A program made the position numbers and the translations under genes. The notes below the pieces were generated by a model that was not told the DNA's origin, searched no databases, and saw nothing but the letters and a program-made list of their open reading frames with translations. DNA of 64,000 nt from Bacillota bacterium (lineage in GTDB: Bacteria > Bacillota > Clostridia > Christensenellales > UMGS416), in assembly GCA_023421955.1 (NCBI GenBank), contig JAEZSE010000024.1, positions 1 through 64,000 of the forward strand, given 5' to 3'. Position 1 is the stretch's first letter. Every line of letters begins with the position of its first letter. Shown here piece by piece: positions 50,955 to 59,116 of the stretch.

Positions 50955-50983
50955 TTGCCAAGGCAGGGATAATCTGTTAGTAT
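50955..50983 (+). promoter_or_regulatory. promoter of the leader peptide/ABC exporter operon
   Basis: TTGCCA (50955-50960), a 17-base spacer and TAGTAT (50978-50983). Transcription would start near 50990, 36 bases before the leader ATG. Confidence 0.7.
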
Positions 50984-51025
50984 AGTGCTTGCGCCGAAAG
51001 GCGACACAGGAAAGGAGGTCCGGAG

Positions 51026-51109
51026 ATGCGCAATCGTAATGTTTTCTTGGTTTCTATGAAGGCATTTGGGCATAACTATGCCATTTTCCGGCCCCGGTTT
51101 ATGCGTTAG
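51026..51109 (+). CDS. putative regulatory leader peptide, 27 residues
   Basis: AAAGGAGGTCCGGAG directly precedes an ATG at 51026, a near-ideal start site. The reading frame of 27 codons ends at TAG 51107-51109. The peptide begins MRNRNVFLVSMKAFG and ends RPRFMR; it is basic (six Arg, one Lys), has several aromatics and is not acidic or hydrophobic enough for a membrane peptide. It is followed by a competing hairpin array and a terminator before two ABC exporter genes. This position is that of the bmrB leader of bmrCD in B. subtilis, which controls the exporter by drug-dependent ribosome stalling. The peptide itself resembles none that I know. Confidence 0.7.
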   Translation: MRNRNVFLVSMKAFGHNYAIFRPRFMR

Positions 51110-51123
51110 GGCGTTAACGCAAC

Positions 51124-51186
51124 CGCGGGCAACAAGACCCGCGAGCATCAGGATTCACCAGGCCGCGGGAACACCGCGGCCTTTTT
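51124..51186 (+). promoter_or_regulatory. transcription attenuator with competing stems before the ABC exporter
   Basis: Segment 1 CGCGGG (51124-51129) can pair with segment 2 CCCGCG (51138-51143). Segment 2 can instead pair with segment 3 CGCGGG (51164-51169). Segment 3 is part of the terminator stem GGCCGCGG (51161-51168) with CCGCGGCC (51174-51181), followed by TTTTT. Pairing 1:2 leaves the terminator free to form; blocking segment 1 favours 2:3 and read-through. A further stem, GCGTTA with TAACGC (51103-51120), covers the leader stop codon. Confidence 0.75.
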
Positions 51187-51217
51187 GTTCGCCGCGGTCA
51201 CTGGGAGGGATTGTCTT

Positions 51218-53065
51218 ATGAACAAGGTCAGACTTGAGAGGCTGTGGGAGTTTTCCAAGGGGTTCCGGCTCCGCTACCTGGCCTCGTTGATCGGCGTAGT
51301 AGCCGATGTGCTATTAAACTACCTGTGGCCGCTCATCCTCGGCTGGGTGGTAGATGGCGTGCTGTTGAAAAAGGCAATGAACGCACCGCCATTTGTCCTC
51401 AACTGGGTGGAATCGGTGGGCGGCGTAGATTTTCTGGCCCGAAACCTTTGGATCTGTGCCATTATCATTGTTTCCATCATGTTGTGCCGCGGTGCATTCA
51501 TGTTTTTGAAAGCCAAGTTCGGCAGCGGGGCATCTGAGGGCATTGCGCTCAACATCCGTAACCGGCTTTACAATCATCTGCAGAGTCTGCCCTATGATTA
51601 TCATGTGAAGGCGGAGACCGGTGACCTGATCCAGCGTTGCACCACCGACGTGGATACGACCAGGGGCTTTATACAAAACCAGCTGCCGGAAGTCTTTCGG
51701 GCAGTGATCGTGCTGTCGATCACGCTACCGGTGCTGTTGAACCTGCACTGGCAGCTCACACTTTTCTCCATGGCGATGATCCCATTCATCGTCGCGTTCT
51801 CTGTGATTTACTTCCGCAAGATACAGGGTCAGTTCACCATCGTGGAGACTGCCGATGGAGCGATGTCTACGGCGCTGCAGGAGAACCTATCCGGTGTGCG
51901 CGTGGTACGTGCATTTGGACGGGAGCGATATGAGCGTGACAAATACGCTGAGCGTATTGGAACGCTCCGCGACCGTGTGAAGCACTTGATTTCCATGTTT
52001 GCTGTGTTCTGGAGCTCGCTGGACTTCATGACGATTCTGCAGCAGGTGATGGTGCTGTATATCGGAGCGTGGTTTACGATCCGGGGTTCCATCTCAGTGG
52101 GCACGTTCATTGTGTTCACCAGCTACGTGGGAATGTTCCTGTGGCCATTCCGCAACCTGGGCCGGCAGCTTTCCGACGCCGGCAGGATGCTGATCGCTGT
52201 GGGGCGCTTGAACGACATCCTGATCCAAAAACCGGAGGATTCCGGTGAAAACCCCGTAAAGCCCAGCCTCAAGGGCGATATTGTATTTCGCGATGTGACG
52301 TTCGGTTATGAGGAATCCAAGCCGGTGCTAAAGGATCTCACCTTCACCGCCAAGGCCGGTGAAACGGTGGCCCTGCTGGGTGCTACCGGCAGCGGAAAGT
52401 CGTCATTGGTGCACCTGCTGCAGCGGCTCTACGATTACCAGGATGGCTCGGCCACCATCGGCGGCGTGGAACTGAACACCATTGAGAAGGACTATCTGCG
52501 CACACATGTCGGTATCGTGCTGCAAGAGCCGTTCCTCTATGGCAAAACGGTGAAGGAAAACATCGGCATCATCCACGAGCAGCCTGACGAGGCTCATGTG
52601 CACGAAGCAGCAAGAGTGGCCGCTGTGCACGATGTGATCGAGGGCTTTGACAAGAAATATGACACTGTGGTGGGCGAGCGGGGTGTCACACTCTCCGGCG
52701 GTCAAAAGCAGAGGGTTGCCATCGCCCGCACGCTGATGAAGGATAATGACATCCTCATCTTTGATGATTCCCTGAGCGCTGTGGACACTGAAACCGACGC
52801 GGCGATCCGCAAGGCATTGAAGAAGCGGCGGCAGGGCATTACCACGTTCATCATCTCGCACCGGGTCTCAACGCTTTCCGAAGCGGACCGCATCCTGGTT
52901 CTAGAGGATGGGCATATCACGCAAAACGGCACACACGAGGAGTTGCTCGGGCAGGAGGGCCTCTACAAGCGCATCTGGATGATCCAGAACGCGCTGGAGG
53001 AAGAGATGCAGGGCAATGAGGAACTCGCCTTCGCTGCGATGCCACCGGAAAAGGAGTTGGTTTAG
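51218..53065 (+). CDS. heterodimeric ABC exporter, degenerate-site subunit (BmrC-like)
   Basis: A 615-residue half-transporter with six transmembrane helices (about residues 20-310) and an ABC domain: GATGSGKS at 388-395, LSGGQ at 492-496, Walker B ILIFDDSLSAVD and the H-loop IISHRVST. The Walker B Asp D516 is followed by Asp D517 instead of the catalytic Glu, as in the non-hydrolysing half of heterodimeric multidrug exporters. GGGAGGG stands before the ATG at 51218. The next gene begins immediately after the stop. Expression should depend on the attenuator upstream. Confidence 0.92.
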   Translation: MNKVRLERLWEFSKGFRLRYLASLIGVVADVLLNYLWPLILGWVVDGVLLKKAMNAPPFVLNWVESVGGVDFLARNLWICAIIIVSIMLCRGAFMFLKAKFGSGASEGIALNIRNRLYNHLQSLPYDYHVKAETGDLIQRCTTDVDTTRGFIQNQLPEVFRAVIVLSITLPVLLNLHWQLTLFSMAMIPFIVAFSVIYFRKIQGQFTIVETADGAMSTALQENLSGVRVVRAFGRERYERDKYAERIGTLRDRVKHLISMFAVFWSSLDFMTILQQVMVLYIGAWFTIRGSISVGTFIVFTSYVGMFLWPFRNLGRQLSDAGRMLIAVGRLNDILIQKPEDSGENPVKPSLKGDIVFRDVTFGYEESKPVLKDLTFTAKAGETVALLGATGSGKSSLVHLLQRLYDYQDGSATIGGVELNTIEKDYLRTHVGIVLQEPFLYGKTVKENIGIIHEQPDEAHVHEAARVAAVHDVIEGFDKKYDTVVGERGVTLSGGQKQRVAIARTLMKDNDILIFDDSLSAVDTETDAAIRKALKKRRQGITTFIISHRVSTLSEADRILVLEDGHITQNGTHEELLGQEGLYKRIWMIQNALEEEMQGNEELAFAAMPPEKELV

Positions 53066-54928
53066 TTGAGCGCGCTGCTGGAAGAAGAGTATCAAGATAA
53101 AAAAGTAGACCTGAAGATGTGGGCGAAACTGCTCCGTTTCGCCAAACCGTATCGGAAAATAATAGCAATAGTGATTTTGTGCATGATTGCCAATGGCGTT
53201 TTGGACATGCTGTTCAGCCAGATGCAAGCGTTGGTGATCGACAATCACGTCACTAAAGGAGTTTGGGAGGGCATCGGAAAATACATCGCTTATAGTGCTG
53301 CCATGCTGGTGGGGCAATGCGCGCTGATCTTTACGTTCATCTTTCTTGCTGGAAAGGTAGAGGCCGGCATTACCCACGATATTCGCCGGGATGGCTTCAA
53401 AAAGCTGCAGGAACTGAGCTTTTCCTATTATGACAAGACTCCGGTGGGCTACATCATGGCCCGCATGACCAACGATGCCAGCCGCCTGGGGGATACGATC
53501 GCCTGGACGCTGGTGGACCAGACCTGGGGCTTCGCGTTCATGACCGTGGCGCTGGTCAGGATGTTTATCATGAAGTGGCAGCTGGCGCTTATCGTGCTGG
53601 CCTCGGTACCATTCATCGTGCTGGTGAGCGTGTTCTTCCAGAGGCGCATCCTGAAGGCCCACCGCGAGGCACGCAAGACCAACTCCCGCATCACCGGTGC
53701 CTTCAACGAGGGCATCACCGGTGCGCGCACCACCAAGACACTGGTGCGCGAGAGGCTCAACTTCAAGGAATTTTCCACGCTTACGGGCACGTTGCGCCAC
53801 GCTTCCATCCGGGCAATCATGATGTCGGCAGTGTTCACACCGATTGTGATGACGATCAGCGCCATTTCCACAGGCCTGGTGGTGTGGTCAGGTGGCTGGC
53901 AGGTGCTTGTTGGCGGGCTTACGCTGGGTGAACTTACATTTTTCCTGACGCTGACAAGTTGGTTCTTCGAGCCGATCAGGCAGGCCACCAATGTGTTTGC
54001 CGAGCTGCAAAACTCGCAAACCGCCGTGGAGCGGGTGCTCACGCTGCTAGGCAGCGAGCCGGAGATCGAGGATAAGCCGGAAGTCATTGAGAAATTCGGC
54101 GACGCCTTTGAGGCCAAGCGCGAGAATTGGCCGGGCATTGAAGGCCGCGTGGAGTTCAAAGATGTGTCGTTTACCTATAAAGGTGGTCAGACAGTATTGG
54201 AGCGCTTCAATCTCACAGTGAAAGCAGGTGACAAGATCGCTCTGGTGGGCGAGACCGGCAGCGGCAAGAGCACGATCGTGAACCTGATCTGCCGCTTTTA
54301 TGAGCCCACAGAGGGCACGATCCTGATTGACGGGGTGGACTACCGCCAGCGCAGCCAGCTTTGGCTGCACTCCAACCTGGGGTATGTGCTGCAGTCACCG
54401 CACCTGTTTTCCGGCACCATCCGCGACAACATTCGCTACGGCAAGCTGGATGTCACCGACGAAGAGGTGGAGGAAGCCGCTACGCTGGTGGGTGCTCACG
54501 ACTTCATCGTCAAGCTGGAGAAGGGGTATGACACCGAGGTGGGCGAGGGCGGCGGACGCCTATCCACCGGCGAGAAGCAGCTGATCAGCTTCGCCCGCGC
54601 CATCATCGCCAAACCCGCGCTGTTTGTGCTCGATGAGGCAACAAGCTCCATCGACACCGAAACGGAAGGTAAGATCCAGTATGCCATCGACAAGCTGCTG
54701 CACGGCCGCACCAGCTTCATCATCGCCCACCGCCTGAGCACGATCCGCAATGCCGACCGGATCCTGGTGATCCAGAAGGGCCGCGTTGCCGAGGAGGGAA
54801 CCCACAAGCAGCTGATGGCCCGGCGTGGCCACTATTACGACCTCTACACCAATCAATTCCGGGAGGAAGAGGAAAACAAGCTGCTGGGGATTGAGAAGAA
54901 GGGTGAGGAAGAGGAGCGATCGGCATAA
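53066..54928 (+). CDS. heterodimeric ABC exporter, catalytic subunit (BmrD-like)
   Basis: A 620-residue half-transporter with six transmembrane helices (about 35-330) and an ABC domain: GETGSGKS at 395-402, signature LSTGE at 499-503, and Walker B LFVLDEATSSID with the catalytic Glu E524. The signature departs from LSGGQ. The two subunits therefore form one good and one degenerate ATP site, the known plan of BmrCD and TM287/288. Start is the TTG right after the previous stop, with AAGGAG nine bases ahead. The substrate is probably amphipathic drugs, by inference from the family. Confidence 0.92.
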   Translation: MSALLEEEYQDKKVDLKMWAKLLRFAKPYRKIIAIVILCMIANGVLDMLFSQMQALVIDNHVTKGVWEGIGKYIAYSAAMLVGQCALIFTFIFLAGKVEAGITHDIRRDGFKKLQELSFSYYDKTPVGYIMARMTNDASRLGDTIAWTLVDQTWGFAFMTVALVRMFIMKWQLALIVLASVPFIVLVSVFFQRRILKAHREARKTNSRITGAFNEGITGARTTKTLVRERLNFKEFSTLTGTLRHASIRAIMMSAVFTPIVMTISAISTGLVVWSGGWQVLVGGLTLGELTFFLTLTSWFFEPIRQATNVFAELQNSQTAVERVLTLLGSEPEIEDKPEVIEKFGDAFEAKRENWPGIEGRVEFKDVSFTYKGGQTVLERFNLTVKAGDKIALVGETGSGKSTIVNLICRFYEPTEGTILIDGVDYRQRSQLWLHSNLGYVLQSPHLFSGTIRDNIRYGKLDVTDEEVEEAATLVGAHDFIVKLEKGYDTEVGEGGGRLSTGEKQLISFARAIIAKPALFVLDEATSSIDTETEGKIQYAIDKLLHGRTSFIIAHRLSTIRNADRILVIQKGRVAEEGTHKQLMARRGHYYDLYTNQFREEEENKLLGIEKKGEEEERSA

Positions 54929-54942
54929 GGCAGGAAATGTTG

Positions 54943-54970
54943 CCAAGGGGCGGGAATACCCGCCCCTTGG
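54943..54970 (+). terminator. strong hairpin after the ABC exporter genes
   Basis: CCAAGGGGCGGG (54943-54954) pairs perfectly with CCCGCCCCTTGG (54959-54970). No T run follows, so it may protect mRNA or pause polymerase rather than terminate fully. Confidence 0.55.
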
Positions 54971-55001
54971 TGTATCACAGTGCTCGGAGGTTTTTGGCAG
55001 G

Positions 55002-55448
55002 ATGGAGATTAAGTTTGTCATGCAGGAAGACCCGATTTGGAGAGAATTGATGCAATACGCTCTTGATTGTTCCTGGAGCGCCGGGCCCTGGCTGGCCAAA
55101 GATATGGCTGAGAGAAGATTCAAAGGCTGGGAAAGGGTTCTGGTTGCCATGGAGGGCAATGCTATTGCTGGTTATTGCACACTCGCAAAGACTGATTGCA
55201 TACCGGAAGTTCCGTATAGCCCATATATCGGGTATGTATTTGTCGGCGAGCCATTTCGGGGGAACAGACTCAGTGAGAAAATGATTGACTATTTGCTGGA
55301 TTATGCCAACCAACTGGGGTTTGAAAAAGTATACCTTGTGAGTGACCATGAAGGCTTGTATGAAAAATACGGTTTTGTCGTAATTGATCAAAAACCGGAT
55401 TCATCTGGCAGGATGGAGCAAATCTTTGTCAGATCGAGTCATGCCTAA
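55002..55448 (+). CDS. GNAT-family N-acetyltransferase
   Basis: A 148-residue protein of short GNAT type: VAMEGNAIAGYCTL, then PYIGYVFVGEPFRGNRLSEKMIDYLLDYA with FRGNRLS as acetyl-CoA loop, VYLVSDHEGLYEKYGF, and the C-terminal strand. Substrate unknown. GGAGG lies eleven bases before the ATG at 55002. It may be cotranscribed with the exporter if the preceding hairpin is leaky, which would suit a drug-resistance role, but this is inference. Confidence 0.8.
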   Translation: MEIKFVMQEDPIWRELMQYALDCSWSAGPWLAKDMAERRFKGWERVLVAMEGNAIAGYCTLAKTDCIPEVPYSPYIGYVFVGEPFRGNRLSEKMIDYLLDYANQLGFEKVYLVSDHEGLYEKYGFVVIDQKPDSSGRMEQIFVRSSHA

Positions 55449-55654
55449 ATTAGCCCACTTTTATGCAGCTCAAATGGGCCAATGCTGTCGAGTAACATGA
55501 TCCATGGTATTGGCCAATGATTTTGCGTTTCGGCTTATATTAAGCCCCTATTCGTCATTCTTCTTTATTGCTTCAGCCTTTGTGTTGATTGTCACTGTGG
55601 TAGAAGACCCCGGGATTTATTGTTGTAAATAGATTACTTCCGGGAGGTGAGAGC

Positions 55655-56134
55655 ATGAAAAGAATTATTACTCCAATACTCTCTTTGTTGTTGATCCTGT
55701 CGCTTGCGGGCACTGCCACAGCGCTTTCCTCATCCTCAGCAGGTTGGAATGAGACCAGAGCCGATGTCCTCTCGGCGGCATCTGTAAAAATAACGCCGAA
55801 ACCAACGAAAAAGCCCGCCCCCAAACCCACGCCAAGGCCCACGCGAAAGCCCACACCGAAGCCTACGCCAAAGCCGACTCCAATGCCGGCACTGACGGCC
55901 TCCCCCTCAGCAACAGGCAGTCAAGATAATGGTTGGGTAAATCCCTATGTCAGTTGCCGTTGTTATGACTCGAATCCCACGTCTGCAACCACCGAAACCC
56001 CTGCAGCCACAGCAACTCCAACACTAAAGCCCAACTCGTTGTCTGTAGCCCAGAGGGGAAAACCTTCCCCGTTGGCCACCGATGACAACGAGGATCGTAC
56101 ATATGATGATGATGAGTGGGAGGAAGATGACTGA
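55655..56134 (+). CDS. small secreted protein with Pro/Lys/Thr repeats and acidic tail
   Basis: A 159-residue protein with a clear signal peptide (residues 1 to about 23, LSLLLILSLAGTATA). A basic repeat KPTPKPTPRPTRKPTP-like tract occupies about 47-78. A Ser/Thr/Pro segment with two cysteines (SCRC near 101-104) and an Asp/Glu-rich end (DDDEWEEDD) follow. The charge runs from strongly basic to strongly acidic. I do not recognise it. The repeat resembles wall-spanning or wall-polymer-binding linkers. GGGAGGTGAG precedes the ATG. Confidence 0.7.
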   Translation: MKRIITPILSLLLILSLAGTATALSSSSAGWNETRADVLSAASVKITPKPTKKPAPKPTPRPTRKPTPKPTPKPTPMPALTASPSATGSQDNGWVNPYVSCRCYDSNPTSATTETPAATATPTLKPNSLSVAQRGKPSPLATDDNEDRTYDDDEWEEDD

Positions 56135-56153
56135 CCAAACCGGGCATTCTGAA

Positions 56154-56179
56154 TGGCCAGTGGGCTGCACCACTGGCCA
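56154..56179. terminator. hairpin between convergent genes
   Basis: TGGCCAGTGG (56154-56163) and CCACTGGCCA (56170-56179) form a perfect ten-base-pair stem with GCTGCA in the loop. It lies between the secreted protein and mntH stops, with loose T-rich sequence on the plus side. Confidence 0.6.
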
Positions 56180-56204
56180 ATTCGTTTGTTTTACCTGCTT
56201 TCCA

Positions 56205-57488
56205 TCACGCGTTCCCGGTAAGCATCATCACCAAAAGCACCGCATTCAATCCGATGATCACTGATGTGATTGCCCATCCGATCACCTTTGTCACAGGTTT
56301 GTTCGCAAGCTTACCCATATACTTTTTATTACCCGTAATAATCAGCAGCGGGATGATCGCCAGCGGAAGCGCGAAGGATAAGGTCACCTGGCTCAGCACC
56401 AGCGCCTTCATTGGGTTCACGCCCAGCGCCAGGATTACGAGCGCCGGAGCCATTGTGATCAGCCGCGCCACATTGTCCGGGATACTCAAGCCCACAAAGC
56501 CCTTGATTGTCGTCTGCCCTGCCATGGTGCCCACTGCTGATGATGACAAACCGGAGGCAAGCAGCGCGATGCCGAACGCTCCGGTCGACAGACTGCCCAT
56601 CAGCGGCTCCAGCGACCGATGCGCCTGCTCAATCGTCTCCACTGTAACACCGCTGCGGAAAAACACAGCCGCTGACACCACCACCATTGCGGCGTTTACT
56701 ATGAAGGCAATGTTCATTGCCAGCACCACGTCGATTTTCTCCAGCTTCAAATGACGTTTTTTCTCCTCGGTTGTGTGTGCGCCGTTGCGGCACTGCACCA
56801 GTTGGGAGTGCAGATAGATCACATGGGGCATCACTGTGGCACCCAGCATGCCCACGGCAATCAACAGCGCCTGGCCATTGGGCAGAGAGGGGATCAGTGT
56901 GTGCAGTGCCACCTGTCCCCAGTCAGGCCTGGACAGAAACAACTCAATTGCGTAAGCCCCACAGATTACCGCTACCATCACTGTGATCACAATCTCTACA
57001 ACCCTTTGGCCATACTTCTCCAGCCATACGATCACGAAGGTGATCGCAGCAGTCAACAAGCCCCCATAAACCATGGGAATATGAAAGAGCAGGCAGAACC
57101 CCAGCGTCGCGCCGATAAACTCGGCAATGTTGGTTGCCATCGCGGCGAGTTCTGCGCCAACCCAAAGCGCCCAGTTCACAGGCCGGCTGAACGCCATGCC
57201 ACACATTTCCGGCAGGTTTTTTCCTGTGGCGATGCCCAGCTTGGCCGATAGTGTCTGCAGGAAGACCGCCATCAGGTTGCTCCAGAGGATCACCCACACC
57301 AGATTGTAATTGAACAGCGATCCTCCTGTGATATTGGTTGCAAAGTTGCCAGGGTCAATATATGCCACGCTGACAACAAAGGCAGGGCCCAAAAACCCAA
57401 GGAAGCGCTTCAACCTCTTCGCCAGACTCCTTGATGGGCGCAACATGATTGCTGCTGCCGCACTCTGAGAAACCGGGCGGCTGTTCAT
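56205..57488 (-). CDS. mntH: Nramp-family divalent metal (Mn2+/Fe2+) transporter
   Basis: A 427-residue protein with eleven hydrophobic helices. Metal-site motifs are present: YIDPGNFATN in helix 1 (Asp45, Asn48) and GATVMPHVIYLHSQ in helix 6, with the Met that favours transition metals. It imports Mn2+ with protons. GGAGG stands five bases before the ATG at 57488; an ATG at 57524 with GGAG is an alternative. I saw no clear MntR or Fur box upstream. Confidence 0.93.
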   Translation of the reverse strand: MNSRPVSQSAAAAIMLRPSRSLAKRLKRFLGFLGPAFVVSVAYIDPGNFATNITGGSLFNYNLVWVILWSNLMAVFLQTLSAKLGIATGKNLPEMCGMAFSRPVNWALWVGAELAAMATNIAEFIGATLGFCLLFHIPMVYGGLLTAAITFVIVWLEKYGQRVVEIVITVMVAVICGAYAIELFLSRPDWGQVALHTLIPSLPNGQALLIAVGMLGATVMPHVIYLHSQLVQCRNGAHTTEEKKRHLKLEKIDVVLAMNIAFIVNAAMVVVSAAVFFRSGVTVETIEQAHRSLEPLMGSLSTGAFGIALLASGLSSSAVGTMAGQTTIKGFVGLSIPDNVARLITMAPALVILALGVNPMKALVLSQVTLSFALPLAIIPLLIITGNKKYMGKLANKPVTKVIGWAITSVIIGLNAVLLVMMLTGNA

Positions 57489-57645
57489 TGACTCCTCCGT
57501 GGTATGTGCACTCGGTTCAAGCATCGTTTACTCCAAGATGTTTGTCGCTGCCAAGACTGTTAGCCGTCACTAAACACCGGCTATTGCACCATATGGCTGC
57601 GGCGGGAAAGTGCTACAGATAATTGGAAGATTCATGAAATGCTTA

Positions 57646-57675
57646 TTGACAATAATGTGCGGCGCATAGTATAAT
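57646..57675 (+). promoter_or_regulatory. promoter of the padR operon
   Basis: TTGACA (57646-57651), an 18-base spacer and TATAAT (57670-57675): both hexamers are consensus. Confidence 0.8.
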
Positions 57676-57704
57676 AAAATTGAAAGCATGAGGTGATACA
57701 CATC

Positions 57705-58040
57705 GTGAAGCCTGATGAAACTATGGAAGGGTTGTTGTCTGAGCTCCGGCGGGGCACATTGGTGCTCTGCGTGCTAAGCCAGCTCACTGAGCGGCAGTAT
57801 GGCTACTCATTGTCGCAGCGGCTGGCGGAGAAAGGCATGGAAGTGGAGCAGGGTACGCTTTACCCGCTGCTGCGGCGGCTGGAAAAGCAGGGCTTGCTCG
57901 ACAGCGACTGGTCACTGGAGGAAGCACGGCCGAGGCGGTACTACGTGCTGAGCCAGCGAGGGCGGGCATTGCTCGGCGATTTGGCTAAGGAATGGGGCAA
58001 CATGGTCAAGGTGATGGACAAGATGCTGGAAAGGCAATAA
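57705..58040 (+). CDS. PadR-family transcriptional regulator
   Basis: A 111-residue winged-helix protein: LRRGTLVLCVLSQL, QYGYSLSQRLAEKGMEVEQGTLYPLLRRLEKQGLL and RYYVLSQRGRALL are the PadR core. The start is probably the GTG at 57705, eight bases after GAGGTGAT; a GTG at 57693 is inside that site. The membrane-protein gene follows after 14 bases. Such PadR/HAAS-protein pairs often regulate envelope functions, with PadR repressing its own operon. Confidence 0.9.
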   Translation: MKPDETMEGLLSELRRGTLVLCVLSQLTERQYGYSLSQRLAEKGMEVEQGTLYPLLRRLEKQGLLDSDWSLEEARPRRYYVLSQRGRALLGDLAKEWGNMVKVMDKMLERQ

Positions 58041-58054
58041 AGGGGGAAGGGATC

Positions 58055-59044
58055 ATGAATCCGATGGAGATGCTTGACCGATATCTCTATGACGTGGGCA
58101 GAAGGCTGCCTGCCAAACAACGGGAAGACATTGAGAAAGAGTTGAAGTCACTGCTGCTGGACGCGCTGGAGGCGCGCACTGGCGGCGCTGAGCCCACCGA
58201 GGCGGATATGGCGGCGGTGCTCAAGGAGTTTGGGTCGCCAGAGGTTGTGGCCACTCGATACGAAGGCGAGAAATATGTGATCGGGCCAAGGCTTTATCCT
58301 TTCTACCGCATGGTGCTGTGGATTGTAACCGGAGCGTTGGCACTGGGGTTGTTTATCAGTGTCTTTGTTGGGTATGTATTTGCACCTGGCGATGCACCCG
58401 CATTGGGCAGCCGTGTGCTGCAGTTCCTCGGCAGCCTCGTGTCTGGCGTGTGGGGAGCAATTGGTGTGGTCACTGTGATCTTCTGGGGCATTGAGAGGGG
58501 CATGGCCCACAAGGCTGCCAGGATGGAGTTTCCCGAACCATGGGATCCGAAGGCTCTTCAACCGGTGCCCAAGCACAATAACCCCTGGAAGCCTGCAGAC
58601 TCCATCGCTGCAATAGTCTTTACCCTTATCGCGATGGTGCTGTTCAATGGCGTACCTGAGTTGTTCGGCATCTACTCCGTGGGTGAGGCGGGCCAGTTGG
58701 TCATACAGCCGGTCATCTCCACCCAGGCGTTACAGGCCTACTTGCCGTTGTGGAACATTGGATGGGCATTATCATTGGCTTTGCATGCAGTGCTGCTGGC
58801 GCAAGGCCGGTGGCGTCTGGGCACTCATCTTGCCAGCATTGCGTTGAAGCTGTATGACATTGCTGTTGTGATCGTGATGATGACTGGACCCGCATTGCTT
58901 AACACCAGTATAACCATCGGCGGAAATGATGTTGTGATGAAGATCGTGCAGGCCCAGTTTCGGTGGATCTTCCTGATCATTATCATCGTGTCTGTCATGG
59001 AGATTGGCAGGACTGTCTATCGAATTATAAAAGACAGAACATAA
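58055..59044 (+). CDS. HAAS-domain membrane protein, PadR-associated
   Basis: A 329-residue protein. The N-terminal soluble part (MLDRYLYDVGRRLPAKQREDIEKELKSLLLDALEAR, and a FGSPEVVATRY segment) matches the HAAS/DUF1700 signalling-helix domain found next to PadR regulators. Six or so transmembrane helices follow from about residue 88. GGGGAAGG precedes the ATG at 58055. The function is unknown; it probably works with the upstream PadR protein. Confidence 0.8.
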   Translation: MNPMEMLDRYLYDVGRRLPAKQREDIEKELKSLLLDALEARTGGAEPTEADMAAVLKEFGSPEVVATRYEGEKYVIGPRLYPFYRMVLWIVTGALALGLFISVFVGYVFAPGDAPALGSRVLQFLGSLVSGVWGAIGVVTVIFWGIERGMAHKAARMEFPEPWDPKALQPVPKHNNPWKPADSIAAIVFTLIAMVLFNGVPELFGIYSVGEAGQLVIQPVISTQALQAYLPLWNIGWALSLALHAVLLAQGRWRLGTHLASIALKLYDIAVVIVMMTGPALLNTSITIGGNDVVMKIVQAQFRWIFLIIIIVSVMEIGRTVYRIIKDRT

Positions 59045-59054
59045 AAGAACTCTG

Positions 59055-59084
59055 TTGCGGTCATATGCCCGGTGGTTGTAAAAT
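59055..59084 (+). promoter_or_regulatory. promoter of the PH-domain gene
   Basis: TTGCGG (59055-59060), an 18-base spacer and TAAAAT (59079-59084). Confidence 0.5.
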
Positions 59085-59116
59085 ATTGTCATTCATGAAT
59101 GAAGAGGTGGCTTGCC

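Noticed and set aside
56154..56179. Insertion-sequence terminal repeat
   Set aside because: The stem has a six-base loop and sits between two convergent stop codons, as expected of a terminator.
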